Source: Duganella margarita
GTDB lineage: Bacteria; Pseudomonadota; Gammaproteobacteria; Burkholderiales; Burkholderiaceae_D
DNA length: 64,000 nucleotides
Direction: 5' to 3'
Assembly: GCF_009857535.1 (NCBI RefSeq)
Contig: NZ_WWCS01000002.1
Span: 248,001 to 312,000 of the forward strand
The translations under genes and the position numbers were made by a program. Of the stretch, positions 31,783 through 40,787 are shown one piece after another. Every line of letters starts with the position of its first letter. The first letter of the stretch is position 1. The notes below the pieces were generated by a model. That model ran no database searches. It was not told the DNA's origin and was given only the letters and a program-made list of their open reading frames with translations.

Positions 31783-33530
31783 TCGCGGTAGCTGCGCAGG
31801 AAGTCGAGCAGCACGCGGGCGGCGATGTCGGCGTCATCGGCGGTCATGGTCTCCAGCGGATTGTGGCTGATGCCGCCGTTGCCGCAGCGCGTGAACAGCA
31901 TGGCGACGTCGGTGATGGCGGCCATCGCCATCGCATCGTGGCCGGCGCCGGACAGCAGGTCGAAGCGCGGCAGGCCGGCGCGTTCGATGGCGTCGCCGAA
32001 CTGCTGCATCAGGCGTGGCGCGCACGGTGCGGCGCTGGCGTTCAGCAGCGGTTGCAGCGTGAATTCGATCTGGCGGCGCGCGCAGATGGCGGCGATGCCA
32101 TCCGTGACATCCCTGACTGCGGCCAGGCGCACGGCGTCGTCGGCGGCGCGGATGTCGAGCGACAGTTTGCAGGCGCCGGGGATGACGTTGACCGAACCAT
32201 TCGGCACCTGCAACTGGCCGACCGTGCCGACCAGCGACGGCGCCTGCGCGCAGCGCTGTTCGACCAGCAGCACGATTTCGGCGGCGGCGGCGGCGGCGTC
32301 CTTGCGCATGGCCATCGGCGTGGTGCCGGCATGGCTGGCCAGGCCGGTGAGGTCGAGCAGGTAGCGCGAGCTGCCGGCGATGGCGGTGACCACACCCAGC
32401 GCCAGGTCGCGCTCCAGCAGCACCGGGCCTTGTTCGATATGGACTTCTACAAAGCCGAGCGAGTCGGCCGGATTGCGGGCGATGGCGGGGATGCGCGCCA
32501 CGTCGTGGCCGGCGGCCAGCAAGGCGTCGCGCATGGTGACGCCGTCGGCGTCGGTCTGGTCGAGCAGCGACAGGTCGAAGCGGCCGGTGATGGCGGTGCT
32601 GCCCAGGAAGGTGCTCTTGAAGCGAACGCCTTCTTCTTCCGCGAAGCCGATCACCTCCAGATTGAAGGGCAGCTTTTCGCCGCGCTGGTGCAGATGGCGA
32701 ACGATGGCGATCGGCAGCAGGATGCCGAGGCGGCCGTCGTACTTGCCGCCGTTGCGGACGGTGTCGTAGTGCGAACCGGTGATCAGTGTCCTGGCGTTTG
32801 GTGCGTCCGAGCGGTAGACGCCGGTGACGTTGCCGACGGCGTCAATGTGCGCGTCCATGCCGGCTTCGCGCATCCATTCCAGCAGCTGGGCAGCGGTCTG
32901 GCGATGGGCGGGCGTCATGTAGGCGCAGGTCAGCGCGTTTTCATCATCACTCCATGCGGCCAGATCTTCGCTCCACTGCATGATGGCAGGGCCGAACGCC
33001 AGCGGCACGGCCAGCAGGTCGTTGAGGCGGATCTCGGCGATGCGCTTGATCTGGCGGAGGCATTCGACGATTTCGTCGGCGCGCTGGTTCTTCAAGCGGC
33101 GCGCGAAGGTGGCGATGACGCTCTGGCGCGTGAGCCCTTGTCCGGTCGGGCCTTTGACGGCCAGGATGAAGGGGAAGCCGAATTTGGCGTTGTAGTCGGC
33201 GTTCAGCTGGTGCAGCGTGGCGAATTCCTCAGCGCTGCACAGGTGCAGGCCGGATCTGGCTTGTTCACTGGTCGATTCCGCCGTCAGCTGGCCAGCGACG
33301 GCGGCTTTGCCGGCCAGTTCCGGGTGGGCGCGGATCAGGCCCAGTTGCTCGTCCAGCGTGGCGGCGCTGACCACATCCTGCAAGGCCAGCTTCAGGGCGG
33401 TGACGTTGGCGAACGGACGGTGCGCGGCGGCGCGTTCCGGTATCCATGGCGAATGCTCGTAGATGCCGCGCAGGCGTTCGACGAAGGTGGCGCTGTCGCA
33501 GCTGTTCAGGTCTGGGAGTGTGGTCATCAT
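31779..33530 (-). CDS. uraD-allC: OHCU decarboxylase / allantoate amidohydrolase fusion (UraD-AllC)
   Basis: Residues 1-165 are an OHCU decarboxylase (IRAHPELAGK with the catalytic His, GFPFILAVKG, RLKNQRADEI), which turns 2-oxo-4-hydroxy-4-carboxy-5-ureidoimidazoline into S-allantoin. Residues 170-583 are an M20-type allantoate amidohydrolase (GSHYDTVRNGGKYDGRLGI, AEEEGVRF, HIEQGPVLLE, SGAGHDAMAM). The two reactions are not consecutive: allantoinase acts between them. All metal ligands seen in the AllC half are intact. Translation starts at 33530 or 33527 (MM). The gene forms one side of a uric-acid block with LysR, puuD and an M20 protein. Confidence 0.93.
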   Translation of the reverse strand: MMTTLPDLNSCDSATFVERLRGIYEHSPWIPERAAAHRPFANVTALKLALQDVVSAATLDEQLGLIRAHPELAGKAAVAGQLTAESTSEQARSGLHLCSAEEFATLHQLNADYNAKFGFPFILAVKGPTGQGLTRQSVIATFARRLKNQRADEIVECLRQIKRIAEIRLNDLLAVPLAFGPAIMQWSEDLAAWSDDENALTCAYMTPAHRQTAAQLLEWMREAGMDAHIDAVGNVTGVYRSDAPNARTLITGSHYDTVRNGGKYDGRLGILLPIAIVRHLHQRGEKLPFNLEVIGFAEEEGVRFKSTFLGSTAITGRFDLSLLDQTDADGVTMRDALLAAGHDVARIPAIARNPADSLGFVEVHIEQGPVLLERDLALGVVTAIAGSSRYLLDLTGLASHAGTTPMAMRKDAAAAAAEIVLLVEQRCAQAPSLVGTVGQLQVPNGSVNVIPGACKLSLDIRAADDAVRLAAVRDVTDGIAAICARRQIEFTLQPLLNASAAPCAPRLMQQFGDAIERAGLPRFDLLSGAGHDAMAMAAITDVAMLFTRCGNGGISHNPLETMTADDADIAARVLLDFLRSYRD

Positions 33531-33598
33531 GGCTCCATCATAACGCGCCAGTACCGCTGCGATATATGCGGTATGCGTTACGGTTTATATGACTGCGC

Positions 33599-34537
33599 TT
33601 ACTTCTGCGTCAGCGCCTTGGCAGCCGCGCCCACCTGCTCGCGCAGCCATTTGTGTTCCGGCGCCTGGTGGACCCGCTCGTGCCACAGCTGGTAGAAGCG
33701 CATCGGCGGGAACTGCACCGGCACGCTGTAGGTCTTCAGCGGCATCTGCTTTTCGTAGTGGCGCACGAACTGGCTGCCGGTGGTCAGCACCAGATCGGTC
33801 TGCGCCAGCATATTGGGGATCAGTCCGAAGTAGGCCGATTCCACCACCACGTTGCGTTGCAGGCCCTGGCGCTCCAGGTAATCGTCGATGACGCCGACGT
33901 AGCCGGGCAGGATCTGTGTCGGCGCCACGTGCGGTAGCGTGAGGTAGTCGTCCATCGACATCTTGTCGGCCGGCGTGCGCAGCGCGTACGGACAGTCGGC
34001 GCGCATCACGCAGATGATCGGATCTTCGAACAGCTTGGACATATGCAGGTGTTCGGGCGGCTCGTCCCAGTTGGCGATGACCAGGTCCATGTCGCCGTCC
34101 GACAGCAGGCGCACGTAGTCGGAGCCGGCGCCCAGGCTGTGGATCTTGATGCGGCTGTTGGGCGATCCGCGCCGCAGCAGCGCAACCAGGTTAGGCAGGA
34201 ACTGGCTGTCCAGATAGTCCGGCGCGGCCACGTGAAAGGTGCGTGCTTCTTCCTGTGGCACGAAAGCTGCCTTCTTGAGGAACAGGTTCTCGGTTTCGTC
34301 GAGAATGCGCTTTGCTGGTGCAAGCAGGCTTTCACCATGCTGGGTCGGCACCATGCCGCGCGCGCCGCGCACCAAAAGAGGATCGCCGGTCAGCTCGCGC
34401 AGTTTGCGCAAGGACGCGGAGATGGAGGGCTGCGGCTGATTCAGTTTGAGGGCGACGCGGGAGACGTTTTTCTCTACCAGTAGCAGGTAGAGGATGCGGA
34501 TCAGATGAAGGTCCAGGTGTTGCGGCAAAGCGGACAT
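33599..34537 (-). CDS. LysR-family regulator of urate catabolism
   Basis: The 312-residue protein has a LysR HTH at residues 10-65 (SRVALKLNQPQPSISASLRKLRE) and a two-lobed effector domain. The ATG at 34537 was chosen because the family N-terminus begins there, although the ribosome site is weak and a longer frame to 34633 exists. It is divergent from puuD and upstream of the UraD-AllC gene on the same strand, so it likely controls both sides in response to urate or a breakdown product. A TTATAC-N18-TATACT promoter candidate for puuD lies at 34551-34580. Confidence 0.9.
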   Translation of the reverse strand: MSALPQHLDLHLIRILYLLLVEKNVSRVALKLNQPQPSISASLRKLRELTGDPLLVRGARGMVPTQHGESLLAPAKRILDETENLFLKKAAFVPQEEARTFHVAAPDYLDSQFLPNLVALLRRGSPNSRIKIHSLGAGSDYVRLLSDGDMDLVIANWDEPPEHLHMSKLFEDPIICVMRADCPYALRTPADKMSMDDYLTLPHVAPTQILPGYVGVIDDYLERQGLQRNVVVESAYFGLIPNMLAQTDLVLTTGSQFVRHYEKQMPLKTYSVPVQFPPMRFYQLWHERVHQAPEHKWLREQVGAAAKALTQK

Positions 34538-34653
34538 GAGTTTGTTTCGTTTATACGGGAATGGATATGTCCAATATACTCTAATGTTCATGTAGCCGGA
34601 ATCAAATCCGTTTATCTTCTGTAAATTAGCCACATTTTGACCTAGAAAAATAC

Positions 34654-35862
34654 ATGGAATATCTGATCCCTTATGGCCTTGAGTGGGCGAACCTGCTGGT
34701 GCGCTGGCTGCACATCATCACCGGCATCGCCTGGATCGGCGCGTCGTTCTACTTTGTGTGGCTGGACAATTCGATCCGGCCGCCGGCGCCCGGATCGGAT
34801 CTGGCGAAGAAGGGCGTGTCGGGCGAGTTGTGGGCGGTGCATGGCGGTGGCTTCTACAATCCGCAAAAATATCTGGTGGCGCCGGCCGAGCTGCCGAAGG
34901 AGCTTCACTGGTTTAAGTGGGAAGCCTATTCCACCTGGCTGTCCGGCATTGCGCTGCTGACCATCGCCTACTACTTCAACGCGCAGGCGATGATGATCGA
35001 TAAGTCGGTGGCCGATATCAGTAGCTGGCAGGCGGTCGGCATCGGTATCGGCACGCTGGTTGTCGGCTGGACGGTGTATGACCTGCTGTGCCGCTCCCCA
35101 CTGGGCAAACGTGACTTGTGGTTTGGCGTGGTGATCTTCGTGCTGATCGTGGCGACGGCGTATGGACTGACGCATGTGCTGAGCGGACGCGCGGCGTATA
35201 TTCACATCGGTGCGCTGATCGGCACCATCATGGTCGGCAATGTGCTGATGCTGATTATTCCCGGCCAGCGCAAGATGGTCGATGCGATGTCGGCCGGCCG
35301 CACGCCGGACCCGATCCACGGGCAGAAAGCCAAGCAGCGCAGCGTCCACAATAACTACTTCACGCTGCCGGTGCTGTTCATCATGATCAGTAACCACTAT
35401 GCGATGACCTACCGGAACGACCGCGCCTGGCTGGTGCTGGCGTTTATCATGGCGGCCGGCGTGTTCATTCGTCACTTCTTCAACCTGCGTCACAAAGGAC
35501 GTGTGGAGTGGCGTTATCCGGTGATCGGCGTGCTGCTGCTGGCCGGCGTGGCGGTGGCGATTGCGCCGTCCAAACCGGCGGCGGTGGCGCCGGCGGCTGA
35601 TCCGGCGGCGGCTTTCGCCACGGTGCAGGCGGTGGTGGCGCAGCGTTGCGTGGCGTGCCATTCGGCGCATCCGACGCAGGCCGGTTTCGCGGCCGCGCCG
35701 CTGGGCGTGGCATTTGATAACGCCGCCGAGATCCATCAGAACGCGGAAAAAATCTACAAGCAGGTCGTGCAGACCAAGGCGATGCCGCTGGCTAACCTGA
35801 CCAATATGACGGATGCGGAACGGACGCAGATCGCGGCCTGGTACGAGTCCGGCGCCAAATGA
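34654..35862 (+). CDS. puuD: Membrane urate hydroxylase PuuD with cytochrome c domain
   Basis: PuuD oxidises uric acid to 5-hydroxyisourate at the inner membrane, passing electrons to the respiratory chain instead of oxygen. The 402-residue protein has about eight transmembrane helices, starting near residue 12 (WLHIITGIAWIGASFYFVW). The family pattern GVSGELWAVHGGGFY follows, and a C-terminal periplasmic cytochrome c domain has the haem site CVACH (Cys332, Cys335, His336). It is divergent from the LysR regulator and overlaps the next gene by ATGA. Confidence 0.95.
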   Translation: MEYLIPYGLEWANLLVRWLHIITGIAWIGASFYFVWLDNSIRPPAPGSDLAKKGVSGELWAVHGGGFYNPQKYLVAPAELPKELHWFKWEAYSTWLSGIALLTIAYYFNAQAMMIDKSVADISSWQAVGIGIGTLVVGWTVYDLLCRSPLGKRDLWFGVVIFVLIVATAYGLTHVLSGRAAYIHIGALIGTIMVGNVLMLIIPGQRKMVDAMSAGRTPDPIHGQKAKQRSVHNNYFTLPVLFIMISNHYAMTYRNDRAWLVLAFIMAAGVFIRHFFNLRHKGRVEWRYPVIGVLLLAGVAVAIAPSKPAAVAPAADPAAAFATVQAVVAQRCVACHSAHPTQAGFAAAPLGVAFDNAAEIHQNAEKIYKQVVQTKAMPLANLTNMTDAERTQIAAWYESGAK

Positions 35863-37103
35863 AAGAACGAGTAATGAACAAGCAAAAACTGGCCGAATGG
35901 ATCGACGCCCACTTCGGCGAAGAAGTCGGCGTGCTGCAACAACTGCTGCGCGTGCCGACCGATACGCCGCCTGGTAACAACGCGCCGCACGCGGAGATGG
36001 TGGCGGATCTGGTCAAAGCCTATGGCTGGACCGCCGAGAAGCACGCGGTGCCGGAGCAGGCGGTGCACGATCACGGCATGCAGAGCATCACCAATCTGAT
36101 CGTGCGCCGTCCTTACGCCGCGGGCGGGCCGACCGTGGCGCTGAATGCGCACGGCGACGTGGTGCCGCCGGGCGATAACTGGACTTATCCGCCGTATGGC
36201 GGCGTGGTGGAAGATGGCTTTATTTACGGCCGCGCGGCGGCGGTGTCCAAATGTGACTTTGCGACCTACATCTTTGCGGTGCGCGCGCTGGAAGCGCTGG
36301 GCGTGCCGCTCAAGGGCGGGCTGGAACTGCACTTCACCTACGACGAGGAATTCGGCGGCCTGCTGGGGCCAGGCTGGCTGCTGGATCAGAAATTGACCAA
36401 GCCGGATTATGTGATCGCGGCGGGCTTCAGCTACAACATCGTCACCGCGCACAACGCCTGCCTGCAACTGGAGGTGACGGTGCATGGCAAGTCCGGCCAC
36501 GGCGCGATGCCGGAAACCGGGCATGACGCATTGCAGGCGGCGACGCGCATCCTGAACGCCATCTATGACCAGCTGCCGGAGCTGAAGAAGATCAAGTCGA
36601 AGATCGCCGGTATCGATTCGCCGACCATGCTGGTGGGCCGCATCGACGGCGGCACCAACACCAACGTGGTGCCGGGCAAGGTAGTGCTGAAAATGGACCG
36701 CCGCATGATTCCGGAAGAAGATCCGGTGGCGGTGGAAGCGCAGGTGCGCGCGCTGATCGAGAACGCGGTGCAGGGTATGCCCGGCATCACGCTGGAGATC
36801 AAGCGCCTGCTGCTGTCGCACGCGCTGCGCGAACTGTCGGGCACGGAGAAGCTGGTGGCCAGCATCCAGCAAAACGCCGAGACCTTCATCGGCGAGAAAA
36901 TCCCGGCGCAGGGCACGCCGCTGTACGCCGACGCGCGCCTGTACGGCGAACACGGCATCCCCGCCGTGCTTTACGGCGCCGGCCCGCGCACCGTCCCCGA
37001 ATCCAACGCCAAGAAGGCCGACGAGCGCCTCAATCTGGAAGACCTGCGCAAGGCCACCAAGGTAGTCGCCGCCACGCTGTTCGACTTCCTGGCCGCTACC
37101 TGA
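35859..37103 (+). CDS. M20-family hydrolase homologue with remodelled metal site
   Basis: The 414-residue protein has the M20 fold: LNAHGDVVP near residue 97, YDEEFGG near 163, a lid domain (VTVHGKSGHGAMPETGHDA) and a C-terminal ADERL stretch. Key ligands differ from working M20 enzymes. The bridging Asp of GRGxxDxKG is Val in GRAAAVSKCDF, the fourth acidic ligand appears lost (AAGFSYN), and the last His appears to be Lys (KKADER). The first His and the Glu pair remain. A similar GRAAAVSK pattern occurs in other bacterial deacylase homologues as I recall. Coupling to puuD (ATGA overlap) suggests a purine-ring product as substrate. An alternative start lies at 35874. Confidence 0.82.
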   Translation: MKERVMNKQKLAEWIDAHFGEEVGVLQQLLRVPTDTPPGNNAPHAEMVADLVKAYGWTAEKHAVPEQAVHDHGMQSITNLIVRRPYAAGGPTVALNAHGDVVPPGDNWTYPPYGGVVEDGFIYGRAAAVSKCDFATYIFAVRALEALGVPLKGGLELHFTYDEEFGGLLGPGWLLDQKLTKPDYVIAAGFSYNIVTAHNACLQLEVTVHGKSGHGAMPETGHDALQAATRILNAIYDQLPELKKIKSKIAGIDSPTMLVGRIDGGTNTNVVPGKVVLKMDRRMIPEEDPVAVEAQVRALIENAVQGMPGITLEIKRLLLSHALRELSGTEKLVASIQQNAETFIGEKIPAQGTPLYADARLYGEHGIPAVLYGAGPRTVPESNAKKADERLNLEDLRKATKVVAATLFDFLAAT

Positions 37104-37812
37104 CGAAGTATTTGCGGCGCAGTTCTTCTTTGATGCCTTGCGCTTGCAGGCGGCGGGCGGCGGCGTTGATGCCGGCGACCAGTGCGCGCTGGTCGGCGCC
37201 GACGTAGATGTAGAGGTCCAGTTGTTCCAGCGGCCTGCCGATGCGGCCCTGCGACAGCATGGCGCGCGAGGCGGCACTCAGGCTGCCGTCGTCGTAGACG
37301 CACGCCTGGTCCCTCCCTTTGATCACCATCTCCAGGCAGGCCGGTACGTTCTGGACGTCGTGCGGCCGCAGGCGCGGTTGCAGCGCTTCCAATTTGGTCT
37401 GGTAGGTGTAGATGCCGCGCTTGTAACTGACGCTGCGCGCAGTGGCGGCCAGTTCTTCCCAGCTGTTGATGGCCGGCTGGCCTCTTGGCGTGAAGACATA
37501 TGTGTGTGTCTGCACAAACGGCTCCTCAATGCGCAGGTATTGTGGATGCTTGTAGCCATATTCCTTGACGCGCCCCATTTCCCCGGCCAGGCTGCCGTCG
37601 CCCAGCATGGCTTCGCTGCGCCGGCCGGGCAGGCTTTGCAGCGCGCAGCGCTGGTGGATTTCTGCGCACAGCCGTTGCAGGTAGTCGGTCGCGTACACGA
37701 AGACCACCGCCTCGCTTTCATGCGTGGTGCCGAAGATGAGTGTGTCCGGGCCTTGCGCGGCGGCGCTGGCGGCAAGCGTGGTGGCCAGGAGTGCGGACCA
37801 ACGGCAGGGCAT
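37096..37812 (-). CDS. Periplasmic family-3-like solute-binding protein, orphan
   Basis: The 238-residue protein has a signal peptide (about 1-19, ending AAA) and the bilobed pattern of ABC family-3 binding proteins (SEAMLGDGSLAGEMGRVKEYG, EEPFVQTHTYVFTPRGQ, GINAAARRLQAQGIKEELRRKYF). Two cysteine pairs suggest disulfides. No permease or ATPase gene is nearby, so it may act as a stand-alone periplasmic sensor or binding protein. Its end overlaps the M20 gene by 8 bp in convergent orientation. Confidence 0.82.
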   Translation of the reverse strand: MPCRWSALLATTLAASAAAQGPDTLIFGTTHESEAVVFVYATDYLQRLCAEIHQRCALQSLPGRRSEAMLGDGSLAGEMGRVKEYGYKHPQYLRIEEPFVQTHTYVFTPRGQPAINSWEELAATARSVSYKRGIYTYQTKLEALQPRLRPHDVQNVPACLEMVIKGRDQACVYDDGSLSAASRAMLSQGRIGRPLEQLDLYIYVGADQRALVAGINAAARRLQAQGIKEELRRKYFVR

Positions 37813-37906
37813 GGCGATATCCGTTGTTGTTATTGGAATGGCACCCTATGATAACTGATCCGCCTATACCGTATGATATGAGCATTATTGACCGAACAGC
37901 TAACCT

Positions 37907-39175
37907 GTGCACCGATACGATTTAATCAGTTGTCACGACTGCGGCGTGCTGCATATGCGCCGCCCGGTACGCCCGCGCGAGAAGGCGCTCTGCGTGCGTT
38001 GCCGCTCGGTCCTGTATCGCGGCATCTACTCGGACGCCAGCCGCATGGCGGCCATCACCATGGGCGCGGTGTTCACCTTTCTGATCGCGCAGTTCTTCCC
38101 GATCGTTCAACTCGATGTCGGCGGCTATAGCACCAGCGCTACGCTGCTGGGCGCGATCCGCGTATTGTGGACCGAGCATATGGAGGTGGTGGCCACGGTG
38201 GTGTTCTTGTTTACGATGGTGCTGCCGGCGGTGGAGCTGGGCTCTTTGCTGTACGTGACACTCTCCTTGCGCAAGGGCCGGCGTCCGCCCGGTTTCGATC
38301 ATCTGCTGCGCGCGGTGGGCATTGCGCGCCGCTGGGGCATGACCGAGGTGCTGATGATCGGCATCCTGATCACCATCGTCAAGATGACCAGCCTGGCCGA
38401 GGTGATTGTGCAGCCGGGCGTATTCGCCTTCGGCGCGTTGACGCTGATGCTGGCCATCGTGGTGTCGTTCGATCCGAAAATTTTGTGGAACATCGGCGAG
38501 CATTTGCCGGGCCGGCGCCGCGCGGCGCAGAAGACCTTTCATTACGCGGCGTTGACCAAGGGCGCGCCGCTGCTGGCCTGCCACGCCTGCGGGCTGGTGG
38601 AATCGCTGAAGTACACGGTGCGGCACCAGTATTGCGCGCGCTGCGGCGCGCGCTTGCATCGGCGCCATCCGGACAGCATTGGCCGCACCTGGGCTTTTTT
38701 GCTGGCGGCGGCGATCCTGTACATCCCGGCCAATCTGCTGCCGGTGATGTACACCCATTCGCTGTTCGGCAAGGAGGACGACACCATCATCAGCGGCGTG
38801 GTCTACTTCTGGACCAGCGGTTCGCCGGCGCTGGCGGCGATTATTTTCATCGCCAGCATCGTGGTGCCGGTACTGAAGCTGGCGGCGCTGGCGCTGCTGG
38901 CGTGGACCACGCAGCGGCGCTCGCGCTGGCAGCCGCTGCAGCGCACGGCGTTGTATCGCGTCGTCGAGTTTGTGGGGCGCTGGTCGATGCTGGATATTTT
39001 CGTCATTACGCTGACGGTGGCGCTGGTGCGCTTCCAGTCGCTGGCGGTGATCACGGCCGGTCCTGGCGCGCTGGCGTTTTGCGCGGTGGTGGTGCTGACC
39101 ATGATCGCGTCCATGCAGTTCGATCCCCGCCTGATCTGGGATCCTATCGATACACACGGAGAGAAGCATGTCTGA
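37907..39175 (+). CDS. pqiA: PqiA-family inner-membrane protein of lipid transport
   Basis: The 422-residue protein has two PqiA units, each with a zinc-ribbon-like pair (CHDC...CVRC at residues 9-35 and CHAC...CARC near 225-250) followed by four transmembrane helices. It anchors the PqiB tunnel in the inner membrane for lipid movement to the outer membrane. The GTG at 37907 is preferred because the first in-frame ATG (residue 17) lies after the first conserved CxxC; no strong ribosome site is visible. It overlaps pqiB by 8 bp. Confidence 0.94.
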   Translation: MHRYDLISCHDCGVLHMRRPVRPREKALCVRCRSVLYRGIYSDASRMAAITMGAVFTFLIAQFFPIVQLDVGGYSTSATLLGAIRVLWTEHMEVVATVVFLFTMVLPAVELGSLLYVTLSLRKGRRPPGFDHLLRAVGIARRWGMTEVLMIGILITIVKMTSLAEVIVQPGVFAFGALTLMLAIVVSFDPKILWNIGEHLPGRRRAAQKTFHYAALTKGAPLLACHACGLVESLKYTVRHQYCARCGARLHRRHPDSIGRTWAFLLAAAILYIPANLLPVMYTHSLFGKEDDTIISGVVYFWTSGSPALAAIIFIASIVVPVLKLAALALLAWTTQRRSRWQPLQRTALYRVVEFVGRWSMLDIFVITLTVALVRFQSLAVITAGPGALAFCAVVVLTMIASMQFDPRLIWDPIDTHGEKHV

Positions 39176-40787
39176 TAACGAGAACGGCCAGCCGCCGTTG
39201 CCCGAACCGGAAGTGGAGAAGCCTAGCCGCATGCCGTCGCTGGTCTGGCTGATTCCCCTGCTGGCGGCGATCATCGGCGTGATGCTGGTGGTGCGGATGG
39301 TGATCGACCAAGGTCCGACGGTGACGGTGAGCTTCCGCAGCGCCGACGGCCTGGAACCGGGCAAGACCAAGGTCAAATACAAGGACGTCGATATCGGGTT
39401 GGTCAAGACGATCAAGCTGGACGGCGATCTGTCCAAGGTGCTGGTCACGATCGACATGACCAAGGAGGCCAAACGCTTCACCGCAGCCGATACCCGTTTC
39501 TGGGTGGTCAAGCCGCGCATCGGCGCCAGCGGCGTGACGGGCTTGAACACGTTGTTGTCCGGTTCTTACATCGGTGTCGACGCCGGCAAGTCGGAGGAAA
39601 CCACGCACGAATTCACGGGGCTGGAAAAGCCGCCGCAGGTGACGCGCGACGAGAAGGGCACGTCGTTCGTGCTGCACGGCGAGTCGCTCGGTTCCATCGA
39701 TGTCGGTTCGCCGATTTTCTATCGCCGCATCCAGGTCGGGCAGGTGACCGGCTTCGATCTCGATGAGAAGGGTCGCGGGGTCAAGATGTCGGTGTTCATC
39801 GCCGCGCCGTACGATCAGTATGTGGGCAAGAATTCGCGCTGGTGGCATGCCAGCGGTGTCGATGTGCGGCTCGATTCGTCGGGCTTCAAGGTCAATACGC
39901 AGTCGCTGGCGGCGCTGCTGGTGGGCGGCATTGCGTTCGAGTCGGTCAACGGGCAGAAGCCGTCTGCTGCGGCGCCGGGCGGCAGCGAGTTTTTGCTGGC
40001 GGCCGACCAGGCCAGCGCGCTGCGCGAGCCGGATGGCGTGGCGGTGACCACGGTGCTGTATTTCGACCAGTCGCTGCGCGGCTTGTCGGCCGGCGCGCCG
40101 GTGGACTTCCGCGGCATTGTGCTGGGTGAGGTGCGATCGGTAGGCGTGGAGTTCGATCCGGTGAAGAAGAGCTTCCGCATGCCGGTAACGGTCGATATGT
40201 ATCCGGCGCGGCTAGGCCGCAGTTTCGCCCAGACGGTGGGCACCAATGAGGACCGTTCGGCCGGCACGCAGGTGCTGGAGCGGATGGTGGCGCGCGGCCT
40301 GCGCGGCCAGCTGCGCACCGGCAATCTGCTGACCGGCCAGTTGTATGTGGCGCTGGACTTCTTCCCCAATGCGGCGCCGGCCAAGATCGATACCACGCAG
40401 GAGGTGGTGGAGCTGCCGACCGTGCCGAATAGCCTGGACGAATTGCAGACGCAGGTTTCCAGCATCGCGCGCAAGCTCGATAAGGTGCCGTTCGAGGAGA
40501 TCGGCAAGAATCTGCGCGATACGCTGAAGAGCGCCGATGTGTTGATGAAGCGTCTGGATGCGCAGGTGGTGCCGGAGTTGAAGGACACGCTGGCGGCGGC
40601 GCGCAAGACGTTCCACCAGGCCGATGAGCTGCTGCAGAAGGATTCGCCGGCGCAGTCGGACCTGCGCGAGGCGTTGCAGCAGGTGACGCAGACGATGCAG
40701 TCGCTCGATGCGCTGGCCGATTATCTGGAACGGCATCCGGAGGCGCTGATACGCGGTAAGGTCGATAAAAAAGGAGATCCGAAATGA
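39168..40787 (+). CDS. pqiB: PqiB, MCE-domain intermembrane transport protein
   Basis: The 539-residue protein has one N-terminal membrane anchor (about 23-43) and three MCE/MlaD domains (about 47-135, 160-225 and 285-385, e.g. VTVSFRSADGLEPGKTKVKYKDVDIG). A C-terminal helical part (about 420-535) follows, of the kind that builds the needle-like tube across the periplasm. It works with PqiA and the lipoprotein PqiC. The start overlaps pqiA and the stop overlaps pqiC (ATGA). Confidence 0.96.
   Translation: MSDNENGQPPLPEPEVEKPSRMPSLVWLIPLLAAIIGVMLVVRMVIDQGPTVTVSFRSADGLEPGKTKVKYKDVDIGLVKTIKLDGDLSKVLVTIDMTKEAKRFTAADTRFWVVKPRIGASGVTGLNTLLSGSYIGVDAGKSEETTHEFTGLEKPPQVTRDEKGTSFVLHGESLGSIDVGSPIFYRRIQVGQVTGFDLDEKGRGVKMSVFIAAPYDQYVGKNSRWWHASGVDVRLDSSGFKVNTQSLAALLVGGIAFESVNGQKPSAAAPGGSEFLLAADQASALREPDGVAVTTVLYFDQSLRGLSAGAPVDFRGIVLGEVRSVGVEFDPVKKSFRMPVTVDMYPARLGRSFAQTVGTNEDRSAGTQVLERMVARGLRGQLRTGNLLTGQLYVALDFFPNAAPAKIDTTQEVVELPTVPNSLDELQTQVSSIARKLDKVPFEEIGKNLRDTLKSADVLMKRLDAQVVPELKDTLAAARKTFHQADELLQKDSPAQSDLREALQQVTQTMQSLDALADYLERHPEALIRGKVDKKGDPK

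Noticed and set aside
37922-39550. 542-codon minus-strand frame across pqiA
   Set aside because: It lies opposite two clear membrane-transport genes; the Gln/Arg/His-rich translation has no domain, so it is a shadow.
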